DNA from: Clostridia bacterium
GTDB taxonomy: Bacteria > Bacillota > Clostridia > UBA1381
DNA length: 49,352 nucleotides
Assembly: GCA_017404065.1 (NCBI GenBank)
Contig: JAFRDB010000139.1
Span: forward strand, 1-49,352
Direction of reading: 5' to 3'
Shown: one piece after another, positions 16,320-24,400 of the stretch
Layout of the letters: the number at the start of each line of letters is the position of its first letter
How positions within the stretch are numbered: position 1 is the stretch's first letter
Notes under the pieces: generated by a model
Told to the model about the DNA's origin: nothing
Seen by the model: the letters and a program-made list of their open reading frames with translations, nothing else
The model's database searches: none
Program-made: the position numbers and the translations under genes

Positions 16320-17957
16320 ATGCCTATTACAGAATTACTTGACAGAAACGCAAAACAGTACGGAGACGAGGTCGCTCTCGTTGAGATAAATCCGCAGGTC
16401 ATGGAGCATTTGCGAGTGACCTGGAAGGAGTATTCACTGATAGAAACAGACCCGTCCAATCCCGGCAGGACCGAGATAACATGGACAGAGTTTGATAAGC
16501 GCGCGAACCGGTTTGCCAGCCTGATCCTGAGCCGCGGTATACGCCGCGGCGATAAGGTCGGCATACTCTTAATGAACTGCATAGAGTGGCTGCCTATATA
16601 TTTCGGCGTGCTCAAGGCGGGCGCTATCGCGGTTCCGCTGAACTACCGCTATACAGCCGATGAGATACGCTATTGCGTAGGTCTTGCCGAGTGCAGCATG
16701 CTTGTGTTCGGACCGGAGTTTATCGGACGTGTCGAGGAGGTCTGCGACAAGATGCCGCGTGTGCGCGAGCTGTTCTATGTCGGCGCGAACTGCCCGACGT
16801 TTGCAGACAGCTATGATTATAACGTAAAATTCATGCGCTCGATCGCGCCCGATATAGAGATAACCGATGACGATTTTGCGGCAATATATTTCTCGTCCGG
16901 CACGACAGGCTTTCCAAAGGCGATCCTGCATAAGCATCGCGCGCTGGTACACAGCGCAAGGGTGGAGCAGGCGCATCACGGGCAGACGCGCGAGGATGTG
17001 TTCCTTTGCATCCCGCCGCTGTATCATACGGGCGCGAAGATGCATTGGTTCGGCTCACTCATATCCGGCAGCAAGGCGGTAATTCTAAAGGGAATAAAGC
17101 CCGAATGGATAATCCGTTCCGTATCGGAGGAGCATTGCTCTATAGTCTGGCTGCTTGTGCCGTGGGCGCAGGATATACTGGACGCTATTGAGCGCGGCGA
17201 TATCCGGCTTGATAAGTATGAGCTTGACCAGTGGCGGCTCATGCACATAGGCGCACAGCCTGTGCCGCCGAGCCTTATAAAGCGTTGGAAAGAGGTGTTT
17301 CCGCATCATCAGTATGATACGAACTACGGCTTATCGGAGTCTATCGGCCCTGGCTGCGTTCATCTTGGTGTTGAGAATATACACAAGGTCGGCGCGATAG
17401 GCAAGGCAGGCTTTGGCTGGGAGACAAAGATAGTTGATCCGGACGGCAATGAAGTAAAGCAGGGAGAGGTCGGCGAGCTCGCAGTAAAGGGTCCCGGTGT
17501 TATGATCTGCTACTACAACGATAAGAAGTCTACCGATGAGGTATTAAAGGACGGTTGGCTGCTAACGGGCGATATGGCAGAGGAGGACGAGGACGGATTT
17601 ATATATCTGGTAGACCGCGCCAAGGATGTTATCATTACCGGCGGTGAGAACCTGTATCCGGTTCAGATAGAGGATTATCTGAGAAAATTTGATAAGATAA
17701 ATGACGTTGCCGTTATAGGTCTGCCGGACGCGCGTCTGGGTGAGATAGCCGCGGCGATTATCCAGACAAAGCAGGATGTCAAATGCACCGAGGAGGAGAT
17801 CGTTGAATTCTGTAAGGGTATGCCGAGGTATAAGAGACCGCGCAAGATCATCTTTGCCGATGTTCCGCGCAATCCCACGGGCAAGATAGAGAAGCCGCTG
17901 CTGCGCAAGATCTATTGCGGAGAAAGCGTTGTCGCAAGACAGAACGAGATAAAGTAA
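16320..17957 (+). CDS. AMP-dependent acyl-CoA synthetase (long/medium-chain type)
   Basis: A 545-residue member of the ANL adenylate-forming family, which activates a carboxylic acid with ATP to an acyl-AMP and then to acyl-CoA. Motif A3 is YFSSGTTGFPKAILHKHRAL (about 188-207), the A5-type NYGLSES lies near 335, the A7/A8 region is LLTGDMAEEDEDGFIYLVDR (about 417-436), followed by KDVIITGGENLYPVQIEDYL, and the catalytic lysine is in NPTGKIEKPLLRK near the C-terminus. Length and motifs fit fatty-acyl-CoA ligases; the exact acid is unknown. AATGGAGGATTAAA precedes the start. It stands alone between a repeat region and a strong terminator. Such enzymes in Clostridia may serve lipid recycling or cofactor and bile acid metabolism. 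Confidence 0.88.
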   Translation: MPITELLDRNAKQYGDEVALVEINPQVMEHLRVTWKEYSLIETDPSNPGRTEITWTEFDKRANRFASLILSRGIRRGDKVGILLMNCIEWLPIYFGVLKAGAIAVPLNYRYTADEIRYCVGLAECSMLVFGPEFIGRVEEVCDKMPRVRELFYVGANCPTFADSYDYNVKFMRSIAPDIEITDDDFAAIYFSSGTTGFPKAILHKHRALVHSARVEQAHHGQTREDVFLCIPPLYHTGAKMHWFGSLISGSKAVILKGIKPEWIIRSVSEEHCSIVWLLVPWAQDILDAIERGDIRLDKYELDQWRLMHIGAQPVPPSLIKRWKEVFPHHQYDTNYGLSESIGPGCVHLGVENIHKVGAIGKAGFGWETKIVDPDGNEVKQGEVGELAVKGPGVMICYYNDKKSTDEVLKDGWLLTGDMAEEDEDGFIYLVDRAKDVIITGGENLYPVQIEDYLRKFDKINDVAVIGLPDARLGEIAAAIIQTKQDVKCTEEEIVEFCKGMPRYKRPRKIIFADVPRNPTGKIEKPLLRKIYCGESVVARQNEIK

Positions 17958-17977
17958 AAGCAGTCCCGTCAGGGATC

Positions 17978-18020
17978 ACAGATGCATCCGACAAGGTGGG
18001 GGATGCATCTGTTTGATTTT
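17978..18020 (+). terminator. Intrinsic terminator after the acyl-CoA synthetase gene
   Basis: ACAGATGCATCC faces GGATGCATCTGT (12 bp) with an 11-base loop, followed by TTGATTTT. Confidence 0.85.
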
Positions 18021-18079
18021 AGCCTGAACACATCATCTCGATAAACTGAAATTTATCGTAATTATAACATATAATAATA

Positions 18080-18108
18080 TTGACATAAAAGAGATAATGT
18101 GATAATAT
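18080..18108 (+). promoter_or_regulatory. Promoter of the riboflavin operon
   Basis: TTGACA (18080-18085), 17-base spacer, TAATAT (18103-18108). The predicted transcript starts at the first bases of the FMN riboswitch. Confidence 0.85.
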
Positions 18109-18118
18109 ATACATAGAA

Positions 18119-18262
18119 ACTTCGGGGTAATGTGAGATTCATGACCGACGGTGAGCGCGTAAGCGTAAGTCCGTGAGCTTGAAGGGAACAGTCAAAACGT
18201 TTCCGCAAGAAGCTGATCCGGTGCAATTCCGGAACCGACGGTAAAGTCCGGATGCGAGAAGT
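18119..18262 (+). promoter_or_regulatory. FMN riboswitch (RFN element)
   Basis: The conserved blocks of the RFN aptamer are present in order: CTTCGGGGTAATGTGA, CCGACGGTGAGCGC, AGTCCGTGAGC, GCTGATCCGGTGCAATTCCG, ACCGACGGTAAAGTCC, GGATGCGAGAAG. The six-way-junction stems can be drawn (GTCCG/CGGAC-type and CCGG..CCGG pairs). FMN binding normally shuts the downstream riboflavin genes off. The expression platform is the terminator hairpin directly downstream. Confidence 0.95.
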
Positions 18263-18283
18263 AATTATGTTTACAATGGCGCA

Positions 18284-18308
18284 AACACCCCGTAAAGCGG
18301 GGTGTTTT
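18284..18308 (+). terminator. Regulated terminator of the FMN riboswitch, overlapping the ribD ribosome binding site
   Basis: AACACCCCG faces CGGGGTGTT (9 bp, loop TAAAG), followed by T residues. The right arm contains GGGGTG, which is also the only plausible Shine-Dalgarno sequence for the TTG start of ribD four codons later. The same hairpin could therefore act on both transcription and translation. Confidence 0.8.
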
Positions 18309-18311
18309 CAG

Positions 18312-19391
18312 TTGGATGAAAAATTCATGCGGCGTGCGATAGAGCTGGCGAGGAAGGGAACGGGGTTTGTGAATCCCAATCCGCTCGTTGGCGCTGTCAT
18401 AGTAAAGGACGGACGCATAATAGGCGAAGGATATCATGCGCGGTATGGCGAGCCGCACGCGGAGCGCAACGCGCTCAAAAATTGCATAGAAAGTCCAGCG
18501 GGAGCGGATATATACGTTACCCTTGAGCCGTGCTGTCACCACGGAAAGCAGCCGCCGTGTACAGATGCGCTTATTGAGGCCGGAATAAAAAATGTCTATA
18601 TCGGATCTGCCGATCCAAACCCGCTCGTTGCGGGCAAGGGGACAGAAAAGCTGCGTAAGAACGGAATAAATGTGACGGAGAACGTTTTGCGTGCCGAGTG
18701 TGACGCGCTCAATGATATATTCTTCTGCTACATTACAAAGCATCGGCCGTATGTGATACTGAAAACCGCAATGACGATAGACGGCAGGACTGCCACGCGA
18801 ACGGGCGATTCAAAATGGATAACGAACGAGCTTTCGCGCTCTGATGTCCACAAGACGCGCAAGCGTGTCTCGGCGATAATGACAGGGATTAACACGGTGC
18901 TTTCGGACGATCCGATGCTCAACTGCCGAACTGAAAACCCCTCCGATCCGGTTCGCGTGATATGTGACAGTCATTTAAGAATACCGATGGAGTCACGGAT
19001 AATAAAAACGGCTTGCGATATACCGACCGTTATTGCGACAGTATCGGAAGATAGGGAAAGAATAAGCAGGATCAAGGCAGCGGGCGCGGAGGTTATTGTA
19101 ACGGGCGGCGGGAGAGTAGATCTTCACGCGCTAATGATAGAGCTTGCCGAAAGAGGGCTTGACAGCGTGCTTGTTGAGGGCGGCGCGACCTTGCACGGAG
19201 CGATGCTTGATGTGGGTCTATGCGATCTTTTACAGGTGTATATAGCGCCAAAGGTGATAGGCAGCGCTGATGCGCGTCCCGTGATAGCGGGGCGCGGGGC
19301 AGAGCTTATTCGTGACGCGCATATATTCTCCGCGCCCGAGATCACAAGATTTGGCGGGGATATAATGTTGTCATATAAAAGGTTAAGATAA
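18312..19391 (+). CDS. ribD: Bifunctional diaminohydroxyphosphoribosylaminopyrimidine deaminase / 5-amino-6-(5-phosphoribosylamino)uracil reductase
   Basis: A 359-residue RibD. The N-terminal zinc deaminase domain (1-145) has the ligands in PHAERNAL and PCCHHGKQPPCTDALI; the reductase domain (about 150-359) carries LKTAMTIDGRTATRTGDSKW, and LVEGGATLHGAML near residue 285. It performs the second and third steps of riboflavin synthesis after GTP cyclohydrolase II. I chose the TTG start, giving (M)DEKFMRRAIELA as in other RibD proteins. The longer frame from ATG 18252 would start inside the riboswitch aptamer and read through the terminator, so it is rejected. First gene of the rib operon, controlled by the FMN riboswitch. 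Confidence 0.93.
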   Translation: MDEKFMRRAIELARKGTGFVNPNPLVGAVIVKDGRIIGEGYHARYGEPHAERNALKNCIESPAGADIYVTLEPCCHHGKQPPCTDALIEAGIKNVYIGSADPNPLVAGKGTEKLRKNGINVTENVLRAECDALNDIFFCYITKHRPYVILKTAMTIDGRTATRTGDSKWITNELSRSDVHKTRKRVSAIMTGINTVLSDDPMLNCRTENPSDPVRVICDSHLRIPMESRIIKTACDIPTVIATVSEDRERISRIKAAGAEVIVTGGGRVDLHALMIELAERGLDSVLVEGGATLHGAMLDVGLCDLLQVYIAPKVIGSADARPVIAGRGAELIRDAHIFSAPEITRFGGDIMLSYKRLR

Positions 19392-19544
19392 ATTTCAGTT
19401 TATCGGACTCCCTCCGTCAGCCCTTACGGGCTGCCACCTCCCTCAAGAGGGAGGCAAGAATTGTGGTACACCGATACTTGACCCCCTCTTGAGGGGGTCG
19501 GCGCGATAGCGCCGGGGGGAGTTGACAACCCGACAAACTGAAAT
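19391..19544. repeat. MITE-like repeat inside the riboflavin operon
   Basis: Terminal inverted repeats: AATTTCAGTTTATCGGACT on the left, AGTTGACAACCCGACAAACTGAAAT on the right (imperfect). Inner hairpins: CAGCCCTTACGGGCTG, CCTCCCTCAAGAGGGAGG, CCCCCTCTTGAGGGGG, GGCGCGATAGCGCC. It fills the whole ribD-ribE spacer. It is the intact form of the element interrupted at 11347-11602. Confidence 0.85.
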
Positions 19545-19565
19545 ATATAAACAGTGAGGTACAGT

Positions 19566-20198
19566 ATGTTTACAGGAATCATAGAAGAAAAAGGTATTGT
19601 CGAGCGTATAGTCCGCGGCGAAAGATCGTGCCGTCTTACTATCCGCGCCGAAAGGATATTTGACGATCTGCGGCTTGGCGACAGCGTTGCCGTAAACGGT
19701 GTTTGCCTTACCGCGGCGGAAATAGGCGCGGGCAGTTTCACTGCCGATGTGATGGCTGAGACGATGCGCCGCACAAGCCTTGGCAGCCTTGCACCGGGCG
19801 TTTGTGTTAATCTTGAACGTGCCATGCAAATGGGCGGACGGTTCGGCGGCCATATAGTATCGGGTCATATTGACGGTACGGGCACTATCCTTTCCATGAT
19901 ACGCGAGGATAACGCGATATGGATAAGAATAGCGGCAGAGGAGAGCATAACACGCTACATAGTGGAAAAAGGGTCTGTCGCGCTGGACGGTGTCAGCCTT
20001 ACGGTAGCGGAGGTGAGCCGCGGCGAGTTTGCTGTTTCAATTATACCGCACACCGCGTCGGAAACAACGCTTACGGAGCGGAAAACGGGCGACAAAATAA
20101 ACATTGAATGCGATATAATAGGAAAATATGTAGAAAAGTTATCCAAACCGCTCTCAGGCGGCATAACGGAGGAATTTCTGAAAAAATACGGATTTTAA
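19566..20198 (+). CDS. ribE: Riboflavin synthase alpha chain
   Basis: A 210-residue protein that converts two 6,7-dimethyl-8-ribityllumazine into riboflavin and a pyrimidine. It shows the two tandem lumazine-binding barrels: [13 protein letters not shown] and [20 protein letters not shown] in the first half, [16 protein letters not shown] and [20 protein letters not shown] in the second. It ends with the short C-terminal helix region around EFLKKYGF. The start at 19566 (MFTGIIE) is set by the invariant N-terminus and by GTGAGG upstream; the frame extends four codons further up without support. Second gene of the operon; the ribosome binding site of ribBA follows its stop directly. Confidence 0.95.
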   Translation: MFTGIIEEKGIVERIVRGERSCRLTIRAERIFDDLRLGDSVAVNGVCLTAAEIGAGSFTADVMAETMRRTSLGSLAPGVCVNLERAMQMGGRFGGHIVSGHIDGTGTILSMIREDNAIWIRIAAEESITRYIVEKGSVALDGVSLTVAEVSRGEFAVSIIPHTASETTLTERKTGDKINIECDIIGKYVEKLSKPLSGGITEEFLKKYGF

Positions 20199-20212
20199 AG
20201 GAGTTGATATAT

Positions 20213-21403
20213 TTGAATACTGTAGAACAGGCAATTGCCGACCTGAAAAACGGCAAGGTCATTCTGTGTATGGATGACGAGAGCCGCGAGAACGAGGGCG
20301 ATCTGATCTGCGCGGCGCAGTTTGCGACAACAGAAAATGTGAATTTCATGGCGAGCGATGCGAAGGGGCTAATATGTATGCCGATGAGCCGTGCCAATAT
20401 AGATAAGCTCGGACTGCGTCCGATGGTGGCGAATAATACCGATAATCACGAGACCGCGTTCACCGAATCTATTGATCATGTGGATACTACTACGGGCATA
20501 AGCGCGGAGGAGCGCGGCTATACGGCGCGTATGTGCGCTGCGCCGAACGTAAAGCCTTCGGATTTTCGTAGGCCGGGACACATGTTCCCGCTTGAGGCAA
20601 AGCCGGGCGGCGTGCTTGAACGCAACGGACACACGGAGGCTACCGTAGATCTGTGCAGACTCGCAGGATTGGAGCAGATCGGTCTTTGCTGTGAGATCAT
20701 GGCGGAAAACGGTCAGATGATGCGCCGCGAAGGGTTGGAGGAATTCGCAAAGCAGCATGATCTGACCTTTATAACCATACAGGCATTACAGGCATACCGC
20801 CGTCTGCATGATAGGATAATGGAGCGGACAGCAAAGGCAAAGCTGCCTACAAAATACGGTGATTTCGATATCTATGGCTACCGTAATATCATAAACGGCA
20901 AATCTCATGTAGCGCTGGTGATGGGTGATGTGTCTGACGGCGAGCCGGTGCTCTGTCGCGTACATTCCGAATGTCTTACGGGCGATGTGTTCGGCTCCCG
21001 CCGCTGCGACTGCGGAGAGCAGCTTGCCGAGGCGATGAAGAAGATAAATGAAGAAGGTCGCGGTATTATCGTATACCTCCGTCAGGAGGGCAGGGGAATA
21101 GGCCTCTTGAATAAGATCAAGGCGTATACTCTGCAGGAAAACGGATATGACACAGTCGAGGCAAACCTGAAGCTCGGCTTTGCGCCGGATCTTCGCGATT
21201 ACAGCGAGGGCGCGCAGATACTGAGAGATCTTGGCGCGTCGCGGCTCAGGATAATGACAAATAATCCGGAAAAGATCTCGGATCTTTCCGAATACGGCAT
21301 AGAGATAACAGAGCGCGTGCCGATACAGATACCGTTCAAAAAGGAAAATGAGTTCTATCTCAGGACAAAGCAGATAAAAATGGGACATTTATTTAAGTAT
21401 TAA
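20213..21403 (+). CDS. ribBA: Bifunctional 3,4-dihydroxy-2-butanone-4-phosphate synthase / GTP cyclohydrolase II
   Basis: A 396-residue fusion. The RibB domain (1-205) shows [18 protein letters not shown], the acidic metal-binding loop, and [20 protein letters not shown] with [13 protein letters not shown]. The RibA domain (206-396) has the zinc cysteines in [22 protein letters not shown] and [15 protein letters not shown] for GTP hydrolysis. It feeds both branches of the pathway. The TTG start at 20213 is preceded by AAAGGAG at a good distance; the longer frame would overlap ribE by 90 bases and is rejected. Its last 11 codons are repeated, with a stop, immediately before ribH at 30418-30453. 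Confidence 0.94.
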   Translation: MNTVEQAIADLKNGKVILCMDDESRENEGDLICAAQFATTENVNFMASDAKGLICMPMSRANIDKLGLRPMVANNTDNHETAFTESIDHVDTTTGISAEERGYTARMCAAPNVKPSDFRRPGHMFPLEAKPGGVLERNGHTEATVDLCRLAGLEQIGLCCEIMAENGQMMRREGLEEFAKQHDLTFITIQALQAYRRLHDRIMERTAKAKLPTKYGDFDIYGYRNIINGKSHVALVMGDVSDGEPVLCRVHSECLTGDVFGSRRCDCGEQLAEAMKKINEEGRGIIVYLRQEGRGIGLLNKIKAYTLQENGYDTVEANLKLGFAPDLRDYSEGAQILRDLGASRLRIMTNNPEKISDLSEYGIEITERVPIQIPFKKENEFYLRTKQIKMGHLFKY

Positions 21404-21415
21404 TTATTAAGAGTA
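21368..21415. repeat. Direct repeat, left boundary of the RHS island (end of ribBA)
   Basis: The sequence AAAGCAG...AAAATGGGACATTTATTTAAG plus TATTAATTATTAAGAG covers the last codons and stop of ribBA. It recurs with a few changes at 30418-30462 (AAAATGTGACATTTATTTAAG plus TATAAATAATAAGA). Together they bracket the 9 kb island. The right-hand copy keeps the frame KQxKM-stop-HLFKY. Confidence 0.8.
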
Positions 21416-21484
21416 ATAAACATAATAAAATTCAAGTCGCTGCTGAATGCCAATAAAACGGTAGGAAGGTCAGGAGGAATAAGT

Positions 21485-24400
21485 ATGTATAAAAGGATAA
21501 CAAGCATATTACTGTCTATTTCGATTTCGTGTGGTATAATGCCCGCTTTTGCGGCTGATAATGATAAACGCCGCAACGTAGAGGAATATTATTATGAACT
21601 TGCCGAAGCGGAATGCTCACACGTGCTTTGTCCGGATTTTGACCCGGACGCTACACAGGAGCCGTACAGCAATGAGCCGGTAGAATATACATTTGAAGTG
21701 TCAAAGGAATTTAAAGCACTGGAAATAAATAAAGACAGAAAAGAAAATGTATCTGATACAGATACCATAACTGAAGCTGTTTATGATCCGGAACGCGAAA
21801 ACGATCAGTACGAGAAAAATTCAGAGCCAGAAGACAGATCCGTCACAAATGATGAGACATGGTCCAACGCCATGGCGGACAGATTCGGAGATGCATATTT
21901 AGCTCCCTACAAACGAACTGCCGGACAGCGTGTAGCCGGGAACACAAACCGATTGGTTATAGAAGAAACCGACCTGAGTCTTCCGGGCAAAAATGGTTTG
22001 GATCTTAACATACGCAGAACATATGACAACCAAAAATACAGCGAGTCTTTTTATGCACATGATTTGGGACCCCTGTTTGCTAATCATGAAACCGCAAGAA
22101 ATAAAAGATATATTTATGCTTTTACAAATATGTCAAACAATATAACGGTGTATATTGGATTTGTAACAACAGATGACTTTTACACATATATGCAGAACGG
22201 CATGACGGTATCGGCAATGCCAAATAGAACCGTAATGGCGAACTTTCCCGACGGAAACAGGCGTTCAATTTATTATTTTGAAGATATTTATAATAGGAAA
22301 GCGACCAGTGGAATATTATTACAATACGATAACAGCTTTACGTCTTTCAGCACAAGAATAACCTATAGCCAGTCAGTAAGATATCAGCTGGCGTTTGCAA
22401 GTACCATTCCGGGCAAGGTGAGCTTAGGAAATTCATGGGAATTGGAAATGCCGGAGGGAACAATAGCTGCCGATAATTATCGAACGAAGACGTATACAAC
22501 AACAGACAAAATCACGAAGTTATATTATTTTAACGGCACTTTCAGAGATATAGACGGGAATATAAGCACATTTGACGGGGACGGACAATTTGTAAAATAT
22601 AAGGATGGTGTAACACCCAATAAATATACGTCATCATTTGGTTCAAAAAACAATGATTTTATGTCATATACGCCTGTTTTTGAAGGTTCAACCGTGCCCG
22701 GAACAAGTAAATGGTACAATTTTATGATATTTGACAGCCGCAGGGGGCTAACTTACTATATTGATAACAATGGTATGACGGAGGATTATATCAGCTCGTG
22801 GCAGAGTATGTATGTTGTGGCAGTCATGGATAGGTTTGGAAATATGATAAAGTATAATTATAATACCGGCAACAAGCTCACGAGCATTGAAGATACTTAC
22901 GGCAGGGTTGTAAGTTTTACTATAGGCGACACGGAAAGCGAAGTATCATATATGGATGAAAACGGTCATGAACAGAGTATTTTATACGAAAATGAAACAT
23001 TGCCGGCATCACAACTCAATAACGACAGCCCGATAAGCGCTAAAGAGGTGCAGCGTTTCAAAGTAACAAATGAAGAGAACGAGACGACTATATATGATGC
23101 GAGAGATACAGAGATTATATATTACGGAACATCTGCAGCAAATACATCTGTAAATGGCTTTAATTATTATTACGATGATGATATTCAAAACTGTACCGGA
23201 AGTAATATTGAGCGAATAATATATCCGACCGGAGCTGAAACACGATACAGATACAAAAGAATAAACATTCATAGTGGCAGCCATGTGGCGCATTACACTT
23301 ATGCGGTAGAGGATTCCTATGATATTATCAGCAATACAGTAAAAAACCACAAAACCTATGATTTTGCAACTGTAGCCGGCAAGATCAACAAGACAGAAAC
23401 GGATGTTACAAAGTCCGCAGTTTCAATATATGAATATTCCACAAAGAGTTTGCTTGAAAAAGCCACGACCTCCGCAACAGGCACAACCTCATCAATTCCG
23501 TATGTTATACAAACATATACATATGATCCGGATGATAGTCAGCCGAAATCGGTTAATGTAAATAACAGCGGAATATCGAAAACAACATATTATGAATACC
23601 AGACATGGTATCCCAGTTCGATAAATTATGAAATGTTGGGGGATAAAAAGACAACCTATACATATCATGTAATAGACGGAAAGAGAACAGGAATACCTTC
23701 GATAATAAATGTTCAGTACAAATCCGGTTACGATTATGTAATCGATTACTCAATACAAACAACACTTACAAATGATAATAAAGCGGTAGAATACGAGCGG
23801 AAAATAAAAGACAGTACAATAAAGTCACAAAAGCAATATGTGTATTCCTCTGACGGACGTGTTACGGCGGTTAAGGAATGGGTAAAGGATTATAACAGCG
23901 ATGGCGTTCTTGACGAAAATGACAGTCCTATTGTAACCAATCTAAGTTACAATGACGGCACATATTCAAATACCGTAACCGAGTCTCTAAGCTCTGTAAC
24001 AGACGCTGACGGAGAAAATACAGGCGCGGTAAGCACGACCTATACATATACGCGCACCGGCAAGCCGTACAGCAAGACAGACCCCAAAGGAAATATAACA
24101 ACAATAGAATATGACGGCACAGGCAGAGCCGTCAGATACAACTATCCAAACGGCGGATATGAAAGTATAGACTATAATACTGCAAGTAAATTTACAAATG
24201 CAAGGGATCTGTCGGGAAAATCAGTATGGACATATTATGACGGCTTTGGAATGCCTACGACAAAGTATTTCCATGAAGGAAGCTGGAAAACATTTGAGAG
24301 TCGTTCATACGATACAAGTGAAAGGCTTACTACTTTAAAAAAGTACACGGATACGGATAAGTACATAAAAGAGAAATACACATACGATATATTTAACCGT

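Noticed and set aside
18252..18311. Longer N-terminus for ribD from ATG 18252
   Set aside because: That ATG lies in the last conserved block of the FMN aptamer, and the extra residues are encoded by the terminator; homologues begin at the equivalent of residue 1 of the shorter form.
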